Shown: in pieces, positions 25,557 through 32,309 of the stretch
Layout: every line of letters begins with the position of its first letter
Numbering within the stretch: the first letter of the stretch is position 1
Assembly (NCBI RefSeq): GCF_015040615.1
Contig: NZ_CP060403.1
Span: 62,001-126,000 of the forward strand
Origin: Microbacterium sp. YJN-G
GTDB lineage: Bacteria; Actinomycetota; Actinomycetes; Actinomycetales; Microbacteriaceae
Length of the DNA: 64,000 bases
Direction: 5' to 3'
Position numbers and translations under genes: made by a program
Notes under the pieces: generated by a model
Seen by the model: only the letters and a program-made list of their open reading frames with translations
Databases searched by the model: none
What the model was told of the DNA's origin: nothing

Positions 25557-25760
25557 TCAGAGGAAGAGGATGGCGCCGAGGACGACGGCCGCGACGAGCG
25601 CGGCTGCACTGATGGCGAGGCTGGCGAGGAGTTTGAGGGTGCGCCGCACGGTGCGCTCGGCGCGCCGGATGGTGTCGAGGGTGACGAGGATGCCGACGAG
25701 ACCACCACTGCCCAGCAGCAGGGGAGCGAAGTCGCGCGCGGTGCTGAGGGCGAGATCCAT
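25557..25760 (-). CDS. small membrane protein, first gene of operon
   Basis: 67 residues with hydrophobic segments at about 12-28 and 43-66. RBS GGAGGAACC upstream of the start at 25760. It begins the operon that continues with the exported HNH nuclease and is read from the class II promoter at 25787-25819. Confidence 0.6.
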   Translation of the reverse strand: MDLALSTARDFAPLLLGSGGLVGILVTLDTIRRAERTVRRTLKLLASLAISAAALVAAVVLGAILFL

Positions 25761-25786
25761 GGTTCCTCCGGGTGAGTGCGTCTAGG

Positions 25787-25819
25787 GGTATAGGCCGCGG
25801 TTGGGGGTGTTCGCGGACA
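25787..25819 (-). promoter_or_regulatory. class II module promoter
   Basis: Minus-strand TGTCCGCGAA (25819-25810), 17-base spacer ending GCGGCC, TATACC (25792-25787). The start codon at 25760 lies 26 bases downstream. Confidence 0.75.
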
Positions 25820-25824
25820 GGGGT

Positions 25825-25862
25825 GATCCGGGGACGGGCATGGGCGGGCCCGTCCCCGGATC
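25825..25862. terminator. hairpin terminator after the ArdC-like gene
   Basis: A perfect 15-bp stem (25825-25839 with 25848-25862) begins just past the stop of the ArdC-like gene and lies immediately before the next promoter, separating the two units. Confidence 0.75.
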
Positions 25863-25865
25863 CGG

Positions 25866-26741
25866 CTACGCGGCCGTTTCCTGACTCTCCTCGCCGAGCA
25901 TGGCGTCGGCGATCGCGTTGACGGCGCGGAGGACGTTGCCGGCGACGCTGCGGATGAGGTCGACGTCGCCGCCGGCCCATCCCGCGACGTAACCGATCGA
26001 CCACGCGCTGGTGTCGAGTCCGAGGAGTCCACCGGCGCAGTAGGCGACCGACTCGGCCTCGGTCTCGATCACGCCGCGGTGCTCGCGCGTGCTGCCCTCG
26101 TCGAAGTGCAGGAGTGCGTGGCCGATCTCGTGCAGGAGGGTCTTGACTCGCATGGCCGGCGCCATCTTCGCGTCGACGCGGATCTGTCGGGTGAGGCCAT
26201 CGGTGTACCCGTTGAGTCCGTCCTGCTCGATGTCCTCGAGCGCGACGTTCCACCCCTGGCCGGTGATGTAGACGGCGAGCTGGTCGAACAGCCCGGCGAC
26301 GTCGTCTCCCTCGAGGTAGACGGCGGGCTGCTCGGGAAGCGGCTCTCCCTCGGTGTCGGTGACGTCGAAGACGGAGAGTACGGGGTAGATCACCCGGCTG
26401 CTGGTGGACTCCTCGCCGGTGGTCTCGTCGACCTCGACGATGCGCTTGGTGGAGTAGCCGAAGATCTTGATCGACTTCGCGCCCTTGACGACGTGTCGGC
26501 CGAGGCTCTCCCACTGGCGGTAGCCGAGGCAGTAGGTGCCGCCCTGCGCGAGGATGAGCATCTGGTTGGAGAATGAGCGGCGCCGGACAATGCGGGCGAA
26601 CCGCAGCCAGGCCTTCCAGTTCTCGCTCTCGGCGAGTGTGGTGACCTGGGCGGTGAGCTGGGCGTGTAGCGCTTCGGCTTGCGCGCGGCGCTCTTCCGGG
26701 GTGCGCCGGGTGGTGCTGGAACGGCGGGTCTTGGTGGGCAT
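25866..26741 (-). CDS. ardC: ArdC-like anti-restriction protein with ImmA/IrrE peptidase domain
   Basis: 291 residues. The N-terminal ArdC domain (about 25-130; WKAWLRFARIVRRRSFSNQM, then GYRQWESLGRHVVKGAKSI) binds single-stranded DNA, and the C-terminal domain carries the zinc-peptidase motif HEIGH at 204-208 with downstream glutamates near 227-230. ArdC proteins protect incoming conjugative DNA from type I restriction. The start at 26741 follows GGGAGGAC. It is transcribed alone from an operator promoter and ended by a 15-bp hairpin, so its timing is set directly by the module repressor. Confidence 0.85.
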   Translation of the reverse strand: MPTKTRRSSTTRRTPEERRAQAEALHAQLTAQVTTLAESENWKAWLRFARIVRRRSFSNQMLILAQGGTYCLGYRQWESLGRHVVKGAKSIKIFGYSTKRIVEVDETTGEESTSSRVIYPVLSVFDVTDTEGEPLPEQPAVYLEGDDVAGLFDQLAVYITGQGWNVALEDIEQDGLNGYTDGLTRQIRVDAKMAPAMRVKTLLHEIGHALLHFDEGSTREHRGVIETEAESVAYCAGGLLGLDTSAWSIGYVAGWAGGDVDLIRSVAGNVLRAVNAIADAMLGEESQETAA

Positions 26742-26768
26742 GGAGTCCTCCCTCAAAGTGGACAAGTA

Positions 26769-26816
26769 GTGAATGTGACATTCACTACTCTAAGGGGTGG
26801 GCGGACAATGCGTCAA
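26769..26816 (-). promoter_or_regulatory. class I promoter with palindromic operator (ArdC-like gene)
   Basis: Minus-strand TTGACG (26816-26811), an 18-base spacer to TAGAGT, then the perfect operator GTGAATGTCACATTCAC (26785-26769). Confidence 0.82.
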
Positions 26817-26847
26817 CACCGGTTCTGAGCGGGCCAGCGGGAGGCGG

Positions 26848-27801
26848 TCAGCCCTGCAGAATGTCGGTGGCCGACTTGGGGTACGCGGTGCGAGGCAGCG
26901 TGATCGGTATGCGCCGGCGCTGGGTGCTGCTGCCGAGCGGGAAGGCGTAGCGGAAGTTCCCTGGATGCCTGATCTTGGTGACCTCGAGCGCGGCCAGCGC
27001 CTCGCGTAGCCAGCTCCGGGGGTCTTGGCCGGCTCGTCGGATGGGGGCGCCGAGGGAGACCAGAAATCGCTCCGCGGCATCTGCTCCCCGCTCCTGCCCC
27101 CTGATCTTGGACAGGGAACGCTCGGAGAGCACGACTCCTCGGCGGGCGTAATAGTTCAGCGTGCGTGCGGTGCTGCGTCCGAGGGCAATCGCGGAGCTTG
27201 CCTGGTAGATGGTTCCGACGTGGCCGGGGCTGAGCTGCTCGATGCGGTCAACGGTGGTGCCGTCGTCGAGAGTCTCGGTGATCAGTCGACGACGAGGCAT
27301 GGGATCTGCGAAGGAGACGACACCGCGGATGCCGCGGTCGTAGGCGTGACGGAAGGCGCGGGCGAGAAACCAGGACTCGGCGTTCGCCGGCGTATCTGTG
27401 AGGACGAATCGGCCCAGCTCGATGCTTTGCTCGTAGGGCTCGAGCGTGCTGAACACGGAGGAGAGCACGCCGCGGGTCATGGGAGTGGAGAAGGTGGCGA
27501 CGCCGACGAGAGCCATTCCGTCGACGATGGCTCCGTTGATGGGGAAGCGGTCGTCACGGGTGAGGAGTCCGATCGAGAAGCGTGCCGCGGGGAAGGATGC
27601 GGCGTAGTGCTCCTCGATGACGAACGCTCGCGCGGTGGCCTCGGTGATCGGGGCGACCCGGTACAGCCGGGGATCGAAGCCACCTTCGGAGGCGTGGCGC
27701 CACGAGTGCGAGCCTCGGGACCAGCGCTGGCAGTAGTCGCTCGCGGGGGAGTGGTGCGGCTCGGCCGGCGCGAGTGCCGGCCGAGCTGTCTGGGTGCTCA
27801 T
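26848..27801 (-). CDS. Mom-like DNA modification protein
   Basis: 317 residues with the GNAT-like fold features of the Mom family: the internal core FSIGLLTRDD, GVATFSTPMTRGVL, ELGRFVLTDTPANAESWFL and GVVSFADPMPRR, then HVGTIYQASSAIALGR. Phage Mu Mom converts adenine to N6-carbamoylmethyl-adenine and so shields DNA from restriction; homologues are frequent in actinophages and plasmids. It begins 3 bases after a DUF3846-type gene and shares its operator promoter. Together with the ArdC-like protein it gives the module two independent anti-restriction activities. Target bases of this homologue are unknown. Confidence 0.75.
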   Translation of the reverse strand: MSTQTARPALAPAEPHHSPASDYCQRWSRGSHSWRHASEGGFDPRLYRVAPITEATARAFVIEEHYAASFPAARFSIGLLTRDDRFPINGAIVDGMALVGVATFSTPMTRGVLSSVFSTLEPYEQSIELGRFVLTDTPANAESWFLARAFRHAYDRGIRGVVSFADPMPRRRLITETLDDGTTVDRIEQLSPGHVGTIYQASSAIALGRSTARTLNYYARRGVVLSERSLSKIRGQERGADAAERFLVSLGAPIRRAGQDPRSWLREALAALEVTKIRHPGNFRYAFPLGSSTQRRRIPITLPRTAYPKSATDILQG

Positions 27802-27804
27802 TGG

Positions 27805-28128
27805 TCAGATCTGGGCGGCGATCGCGCGCAGCTGCTCGTCGACGTCGGGGGCGACGTCGGTCCACTCGCCGCTTCTGGCTTGCAGCCCGACGATAAGCGC
27901 GTTGCTGAACAGCAGGGTGCCGCGGCCGTGCTGGGTCAGGTAGAGCGACGCGAGCAGGTTGGGCTCGGTGCTCTTGATGCCCGCATCCTCGTCGACGAGT
28001 AGAGCGTGCCCGTTGGTCAGGCGCAGCTCTGCGATCCACCCGCCGACTTCCTGCTGATAGTCGGCGAGCTCGTCGACGTCGATGGTGCTGACCTCGCCGG
28101 CAGGCGTGATCTTGATGACGGTGGTCAT
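27805..28128 (-). CDS. DUF3846-like small protein
   Basis: 107 residues with the pattern NALIVGLQARSGEWTDVAPD, as in DUF3846 proteins of phages and plasmids. RBS GAGGAGG is well placed before 28128; an upstream ATG inside the operator was rejected. First gene of the unit with the Mom-like gene. Confidence 0.65.
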   Translation of the reverse strand: MTTVIKITPAGEVSTIDVDELADYQQEVGGWIAELRLTNGHALLVDEDAGIKSTEPNLLASLYLTQHGRGTLLFSNALIVGLQARSGEWTDVAPDVDEQLRAIAAQI

Positions 28129-28153
28129 GGTGTCCTCCTCAGATCGAACACTA

Positions 28154-28201
28154 GTGAATGTGACATTCACTGATGCTAGGCTGATCGGCGACGCGCGTCA
28201 A
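28154..28201 (-). promoter_or_regulatory. class I promoter with palindromic operator (Mom unit)
   Basis: Minus-strand TTGACG (28201-28196), 17-base spacer, TAGCAT, then the perfect operator GTGAATGTCACATTCAC (28170-28154). Confidence 0.88.
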
Positions 28202-28233
28202 CCGATGCCGCTTTCCTCGAGGAGGATGCGACC

Positions 28234-28314
28234 GTGAGGATCCTCGCGGTCGGTACAGACGACTATGAGGTGTTCCCCTCGGCGCTGGCGCACGAGATCG
28301 CCCGAGGTCTCTGA
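28234..28314 (+). CDS. possible 26-residue small protein
   Basis: GTG at 28234 follows a strong CGAGGAGGATG ribosome site and encodes MRILAVGTDDYEVFPSALAH plus six residues, then stops. The peptide resembles the N terminus of a larger protein, so it may be a truncated gene. It is the only plus-strand frame between two minus-strand units. Confidence 0.35.
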   Translation: MRILAVGTDDYEVFPSALAHEIARGL

Positions 28315-28318
28315 CGCG

Positions 28319-29722
28319 CTAGAGGAGCGCGGTGTCCACGCGGCAGCACTTCTGCTGCGCGTAGGGACGGTCACTCAACGGGATCCAGCCCTCTTCTCCT
28401 CGGCGGAGGAGGCGCGGGTGTCCGGGCTCGGTCTCAGCAGTCATGTGTGGGCCAGCGTTGGTCCAGCAGTTCTGTGCGCGCGTCTCGCACCACAGCGCGA
28501 GTCGCGCTTCGCGGGGGAGACATGCCCGGTGCGTCCACCAGGCGCGCTTCTCCCCGTAGGGGCCGAATTGGTGCCCTTCACTGTGGGCGATTGCGTCGTG
28601 GACAGCGCGGAACACGTCGTTGGCGAGCATCGGCGCGCGCTCTCCCGAGGGGAGGGTGACGGTCACGGTGCGTGCCATCGGGTGGTCCGGCGGTAGAGCG
28701 CCTTCGGTGTGCTGCGAGACCTCGGTGCGGAAGTAGAACAGATGCTTGTTCTGTCGCAGATCGTCGAGCATCGCGGCGGAGTCGGCATAGGGCTGCTCGG
28801 CCTCTCCGTGCCAGGGCTCGAAGGTGTAGCCGGCTTCCGTGAGCATGTCCCACTGCGCGCCGATGTGCTGGCGCAGGCTTCGGTAAGACCGGGCGACCTG
28901 TGGGTGGGTGGGTTCGTGCGCTGCGGCCGCGTAGGCTCGCGCTGCAGCGATGTCGTCGAGCTCGGTCAGCCGGGGGATGGGTTTGCGTTGCGGGAACCCG
29001 TGCGCGTCGGCGTATCGCTCTCTGAGCGATTGGATCTCCTTGATGGGCTGGTGGCGCTGGTAGCTGTCGCTGCCTGGCACGAACGCGACGTGCGCTCGAG
29101 CGAAGGTGGGCGACGTGCCGAGACGTGCGGCGATCGCGTTCACGGCGGATGCCGGCAGCGGGTACTCGGCGGGTTCGGCGATCTCGAGCTTGCCGTCGTA
29201 GAGCCTGCCACCTGGTGCGCCGGCGGCGCGGAGGATGTCGAGAGTCTCCTGGACTTGCAGCTGCGAGCCGGTGTCGGCGGCGAAGCTGTAAACCCGGTCA
29301 GGTCCGTCCGGGTCGAAGTACCCGGCCATGATGCTGTCCTGCTCATACCGTCCTGCGAGCTCTCCCGCCCAGTCGGTGACCTGCTCGAAGCTGTCCGCAC
29401 GGACGATGTAGGCGCCGGCTGGTTCAGATGCGCCTTCCCAGAGCCCGTCTGCGTGCTGCAGTTCCGAGATCTCGATGCCGTGGCGTTCCGCGGCGGCGCG
29501 GAGGGTGTCTTCGTACTCGATCCACTCGTCGGTGTCGTAGTAGCTGGGGCGGGAGCTCATTCGCATCAGCTCGCCAGAGACCGGCCGGAACGGGGTTGCC
29601 CCGATGAAGGCCTCGAGCTGCTTCTCGGCGTTCTGCTCACGCTTCTCCGCACGCCGACGCCGCTGCCCTGCGGCTGTCGACGACGGGCACCGTCGCCCTC
29701 CGTGGTCGATGTCGTCGCACAT
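28319..29722 (-). CDS. large hypothetical protein of phage/plasmid type
   Basis: A 467-residue soluble protein opening MCDDIDHGGRRCPSSTAAGQ, a Cys/His motif shared with proteins of actinophages and plasmids. The C-terminal third contains AVHDAIAHSEGHQFGPYGEK and WWTHRACLP, a His/Glu-rich arrangement that could bind metal. I recognise no family with known function. It is transcribed alone from the class II promoter 23 bases upstream; RBS GGGAGAGG. Confidence 0.65.
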   Translation of the reverse strand: MCDDIDHGGRRCPSSTAAGQRRRRAEKREQNAEKQLEAFIGATPFRPVSGELMRMSSRPSYYDTDEWIEYEDTLRAAAERHGIEISELQHADGLWEGASEPAGAYIVRADSFEQVTDWAGELAGRYEQDSIMAGYFDPDGPDRVYSFAADTGSQLQVQETLDILRAAGAPGGRLYDGKLEIAEPAEYPLPASAVNAIAARLGTSPTFARAHVAFVPGSDSYQRHQPIKEIQSLRERYADAHGFPQRKPIPRLTELDDIAAARAYAAAAHEPTHPQVARSYRSLRQHIGAQWDMLTEAGYTFEPWHGEAEQPYADSAAMLDDLRQNKHLFYFRTEVSQHTEGALPPDHPMARTVTVTLPSGERAPMLANDVFRAVHDAIAHSEGHQFGPYGEKRAWWTHRACLPREARLALWCETRAQNCWTNAGPHMTAETEPGHPRLLRRGEEGWIPLSDRPYAQQKCCRVDTALL

Positions 29723-29744
29723 GGCCTCTCCCGTTCGTCTGCTG

Positions 29745-29777
29745 GGTATAGGCCGGTGTTGGGGGTGTTCGCGGACA
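29745..29777 (-). promoter_or_regulatory. class II module promoter
   Basis: Minus-strand TGTCCGCGAA (29777-29768), 17-base spacer, TATACC (29750-29745); start codon at 29722. Confidence 0.75.
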
Positions 29778-29783
29778 GAAATC

Positions 29784-29807
29784 GGGCCCCGCCGGTGAGC
29801 GGGGCCC
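29784..29807. terminator. hairpin terminator
   Basis: A 9-bp GC stem (29784-29792 with 29799-29807) and 6-base loop lie 25 bases past the stop of the 29832-29960 gene and just before the next promoter. Confidence 0.65.
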
Positions 29808-29831
29808 CGAGGAGTGCGGTCGAGGTCTGGG

Positions 29832-29960
29832 TCAGCCGTTGAGCTCCTCCCAGACCTGGTACGCGCGGTGGAACTCGGGGCTGTCATCGTTCCCCTCATT
29901 GATGAGCTGGTCGAGGTACTCGTCGAGCTCGGCCTGCGAGAGCTGGCGTGGATCCTTCAT
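29832..29960 (-). CDS. 42-residue acidic small protein
   Basis: MKDPRQLSQAELDEYLDQLI and 22 more residues, highly acidic and helical. It starts by ATGA overlap with the upstream gene (29957-29960), which supports it as real despite its size. Last gene of the operon read from 31237. Confidence 0.55.
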   Translation of the reverse strand: MKDPRQLSQAELDEYLDQLINEGNDDSPEFHRAYQVWEELNG

Positions 29961-30241
29961 GACACGGACCCATCCGCTACCGGCGGGCAGCTGCATCGGG
30001 CGCGTGGCTGCTGGCCTTTCCAATTGCCGGTGTAGAACAGCGCGCACGGCCACTCATGCTCGCCGCGGCGCCGCGGCCTCGGGACGGCGACCGTGAGCTC
30101 ACTGCCCAGGTTCAGCGCGTCCATGATGTCGTCGGCGATGAAACCTGCCTCTTCGTCAGGCTCGTCGGTGTGCTGCTGGATTATTCGCACGATCGTCGCG
30201 CGCACATCCAGAGTGACGGACGACGGCGCAGCCCCGGTCAT
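29957..30241 (-). CDS. hypothetical protein
   Basis: 94 residues; the C-terminal half EWPCALFYTGNWKGQQPRAR plus CSC has two or three cysteines. ATGA overlaps on both sides (29957-29960, 30238-30241). Confidence 0.55.
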   Translation of the reverse strand: MTGAAPSSVTLDVRATIVRIIQQHTDEPDEEAGFIADDIMDALNLGSELTVAVPRPRRRGEHEWPCALFYTGNWKGQQPRARCSCPPVADGSVS

Positions 30242-30678
30242 CGGGTGTACTCGCTCGGTGAGGGGATCGGCAGGTCGGGGTCGCGCAGCTCGTACTGCCG
30301 GTCCTCCACGTAGGCGGCGTACTCGTCGGCGAACTCACGCGCCTCGGCCTCGTTGTGTCCGTCCTGGCGGGCGTGATCGAACGCCGCCCGCCACTGCTCC
30401 CCCACTGCGCGATCGCGCAGCGCCGCGCTGACACCATCCATCAGCTGACCGGCCCGCACGGACGCGAACCGCAGATCCCCTTCGGCGAGGGCGAACAGGA
30501 TCTTCTCGATGCCTTCGATGGCGGGTGCGGGGATGGTCAGGGTGATGTCGTCGCCGGCGTCGTGCTGGCCGGTGCGGAGGCGCCAGAGTGCGTCGGAGAG
30601 GGTGAGTGCGCGTTGGCGCTGGATGGGGGTAAGGAGGGAGCTGTCGGTGCCGGTCGTGGTGGGGGCGGGGTTAGGCAT
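30238..30678 (-). CDS. hypothetical helical protein
   Basis: 146 residues, mainly helical (QRQRALTLSDALWRLRTGQH, then the acidic segment EAEAREFADEYAAYVEDR). Overlaps both neighbours in the operon. Unknown function. Confidence 0.55.
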   Translation of the reverse strand: MPNPAPTTTGTDSSLLTPIQRQRALTLSDALWRLRTGQHDAGDDITLTIPAPAIEGIEKILFALAEGDLRFASVRAGQLMDGVSAALRDRAVGEQWRAAFDHARQDGHNEAEAREFADEYAAYVEDRQYELRDPDLPIPSPSEYTR

Positions 30679-30892
30679 GCTCGGCCTCCTCTGTGGGCGG
30701 ATTCATGATGATGAACCCTGTGCCGGTGGGCGGCTGGTCCTGGCGCAGTCCGATGATCTCGGTGTCGTTCGCGTCGGTGTCGTTGAGGGTCTGCGTGAGC
30801 AGGTCGGCGTACTCGTCCGGGGTGAGTGCCTGGACGGCCGCGGCGTCGGTGACGTCGACGGGCTTGCCGTTGACGTGGAAGATGCGGGTCAT
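30671..30892 (-). CDS. hypothetical protein
   Basis: 73 residues opening MTRIFHVNGKPVDVTDAAAV. RBS CAGGGAGCACC sets the start at 30892. Small beta-alpha protein of the same operon; no family recognised. Confidence 0.55.
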   Translation of the reverse strand: MTRIFHVNGKPVDVTDAAAVQALTPDEYADLLTQTLNDTDANDTEIIGLRQDQPPTGTGFIIMNPPTEEAEHA

Positions 30893-30937
30893 GGTGCTCC
30901 CTGGTAGTGCGTCGGTGGTGTCCATCTTCGTCGCGGG

Positions 30938-31237
30938 TCAGTGGAGGTCGAGTTCGACGCTGTCGGCTTCGAGGTCGGGGATGGTCTGGTCAGGGTGGCT
31001 GAACGTGGCGGCGGGGGCGTGGACGGTGACGCGGTCCCCGCGGTGCGTTGTCAGTCGGAGCAGCTCGGCGAGGGCGCCGTTGGCGTGGACGTTGTAGGGG
31101 CCGGCGTCGGTGTCGACGCGGAACCCTACTCGTGCTCGGCGGTCGGGGAGGCGGCGGACGAAGGTGAGCGGGGTGCGGATGGTTCCTGTGATGGTGACCG
31201 CGGTGCCCGTGGGGGCGGCGGTCTGGGTGATGGTCAT
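30938..31237 (-). CDS. possible OB-fold protein, first gene of operon
   Basis: 99 residues with an alternating strand pattern (ITGTIRTPLTFVRRLPDRRA, then RVGFRVDTDAGPYNVHANG) reminiscent of small OB-fold nucleic-acid-binding proteins; this is inference from pattern only. RBS GAGGAGAAACGCC precedes 31237. The operator palindrome ends 23 bases upstream. Confidence 0.55.
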   Translation of the reverse strand: MTITQTAAPTGTAVTITGTIRTPLTFVRRLPDRRARVGFRVDTDAGPYNVHANGALAELLRLTTHRGDRVTVHAPAATFSHPDQTIPDLEADSVELDLH

Positions 31238-31259
31238 GGCGTTTCTCCTCAATCGAACA

Positions 31260-31284
31260 GTGAATGTGACATTCACTGACTATA
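31260..31284 (-). promoter_or_regulatory. palindromic operator with TATAGT -10
   Basis: Perfect operator GTGAATGTCACATTCAC (31276-31260) preceded on the minus strand by TATAGT (31284-31279). No good -35 lies 17 bases further up; the class II promoter at 31345-31377 is 60 bases upstream, so this operon may have tandem promoters or a roadblock operator. Confidence 0.7.
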
Positions 31285-31344
31285 CGCCTGCATGCCCGGT
31301 GGGGGAACCCCCGTGCATGGTGTTGCTGCAGGCCCTTCTTGCTG

Positions 31345-31377
31345 GGTATAGGCCGATGTTGGGGGTGTTCGCGGACA
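31345..31377 (-). promoter_or_regulatory. class II module promoter
   Basis: Minus-strand TGTCCGCGAA (31377-31368), 17-base spacer, TATACC (31350-31345). Downstream is a 12-codon frame (MHGGSPTGHAGV) whose stop codon lies inside the TATAGT of the operator promoter. Confidence 0.72.
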
Positions 31378-31401
31378 TCCGGGTTGTGGAGGTCGGTGCG
31401 G

Positions 31402-31842
31402 TCAGTCGTCGGGGCCGCTGTCGGGTTCGTCGCACGCGCCGCTGTTGATGGCGTCGACGCCGACTTTCGTGAGCACCCAGCCGGGTTCGACCCACGAGTA
31501 GCGTTCGATCAGTCCTCGCCTGCGGAGGGACTGGATGGTGCCGCCGGGGATCCCCAGGCCTGTCGTGTCGAGGTAGCTGGCGCCGCCGGAGAGTGATCGG
31601 CCATCGGCGATCATCCGCATGGTGACTCGTTGGGACCAGTTCAGCGGCCGGGCGTTCTGGCGGCGCTTGAGCTCGGTGGTGGCGCATCGCGTGGCGTCGG
31701 CCTCGGTGGTGTGATGGTGGGCGCAGCGCCACACTCGTTCGCCGGACTGGTGGGTGTCTTTGTCGGCGACGTCGTCGATGACGCCGCGCAGCGCGCCTCC
31801 TGGGCGTCCGGGAGTCCATGATGACCAGCTGGCGGTCAGCAT
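31402..31842 (-). CDS. possible winged-helix protein
   Basis: 146 residues. The segment from about 75 to 130 (GIPGGTIQSLRRRGLIERYS, then GWVLTKVGVDAI) has the helix-turn-wing rhythm of MarR-like or replication-type winged helices, so it is a candidate DNA-binding protein and possible module regulator. The N-terminal CAHHHTTEADATRC may bind metal. Overlaps the upstream zinc-ribbon gene. Confidence 0.55.
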   Translation of the reverse strand: MLTASWSSWTPGRPGGALRGVIDDVADKDTHQSGERVWRCAHHHTTEADATRCATTELKRRQNARPLNWSQRVTMRMIADGRSLSGGASYLDTTGLGIPGGTIQSLRRRGLIERYSWVEPGWVLTKVGVDAINSGACDEPDSGPDD

Positions 31843-32027
31843 GCGATCGCCGCGGTCAGCTCGGGGGTGAGGATGCCGGCTTGCTGGTCTGCACGCACGG
31901 CTGCGCCGCAGTCTTTGCAGGTCACGTCGGCGATCGTGGTGGCTGCCGATGACGTCTTGCGTCCGCAGTAGCCGCGTTGCCCTGTGGCGGTGGCAAGGCA
32001 GGTTCGGGCGGTGCTTTCCTGTGTCAT
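31836..32027 (-). CDS. small zinc-ribbon protein
   Basis: 63 residues with Cys residues at TCLAT and GYCGRK, and a CKDC pair. Start at 32027 overlaps the upstream stop as ATGA. Confidence 0.55.
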   Translation of the reverse strand: MTQESTARTCLATATGQRGYCGRKTSSAATTIADVTCKDCGAAVRADQQAGILTPELTAAIAC

Positions 32028-32287
32028 TGGTGGGGCCTGTCCTCGCAGCTCGAGCAGAGGTCGGGGGTGCCGTCGTCGTTGACCCACCAGCAGCCGCCGA
32101 AGCATGCTCGCTCGTCGGTGCAGCCGCAGACGTGACAGGTGCGCACGAGCTCGAGGAGCACCTGGTCGATTCCGCCTTGGGCGCCGAGCTCCGCGCCGAG
32201 CGCGGTGACTCGTGAGATCACGTCCTCGGGTGCGGTGCTGGGCACTTGGATCGTGATGGTGGTGGTAGGTGTGGTGCGGTCGTTCAT
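32024..32287 (-). CDS. small Cys-rich phage-type protein
   Basis: 87 residues. The C terminus holds CHVCGCTDERACFGGC, WW and a final CSSC, a cysteine cluster well known from small phage and plasmid proteins and probably binding zinc. ATGA overlap at its 3' end. Role unknown. Confidence 0.65.
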   Translation of the reverse strand: MNDRTTPTTTITIQVPSTAPEDVISRVTALGAELGAQGGIDQVLLELVRTCHVCGCTDERACFGGCWWVNDDGTPDLCSSCEDRPHQ

Positions 32288-32309
32288 GGTGGCCTTCCTG
32301 ATGTTGGTG

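Noticed and set aside
27805-28170. Upstream starts encoding MNVTFT at several genes
   Set aside because: These ATGs lie inside the palindromic operator and upstream of the real ribosome sites; translation from the downstream ATG has GAGGAGG-type sites.
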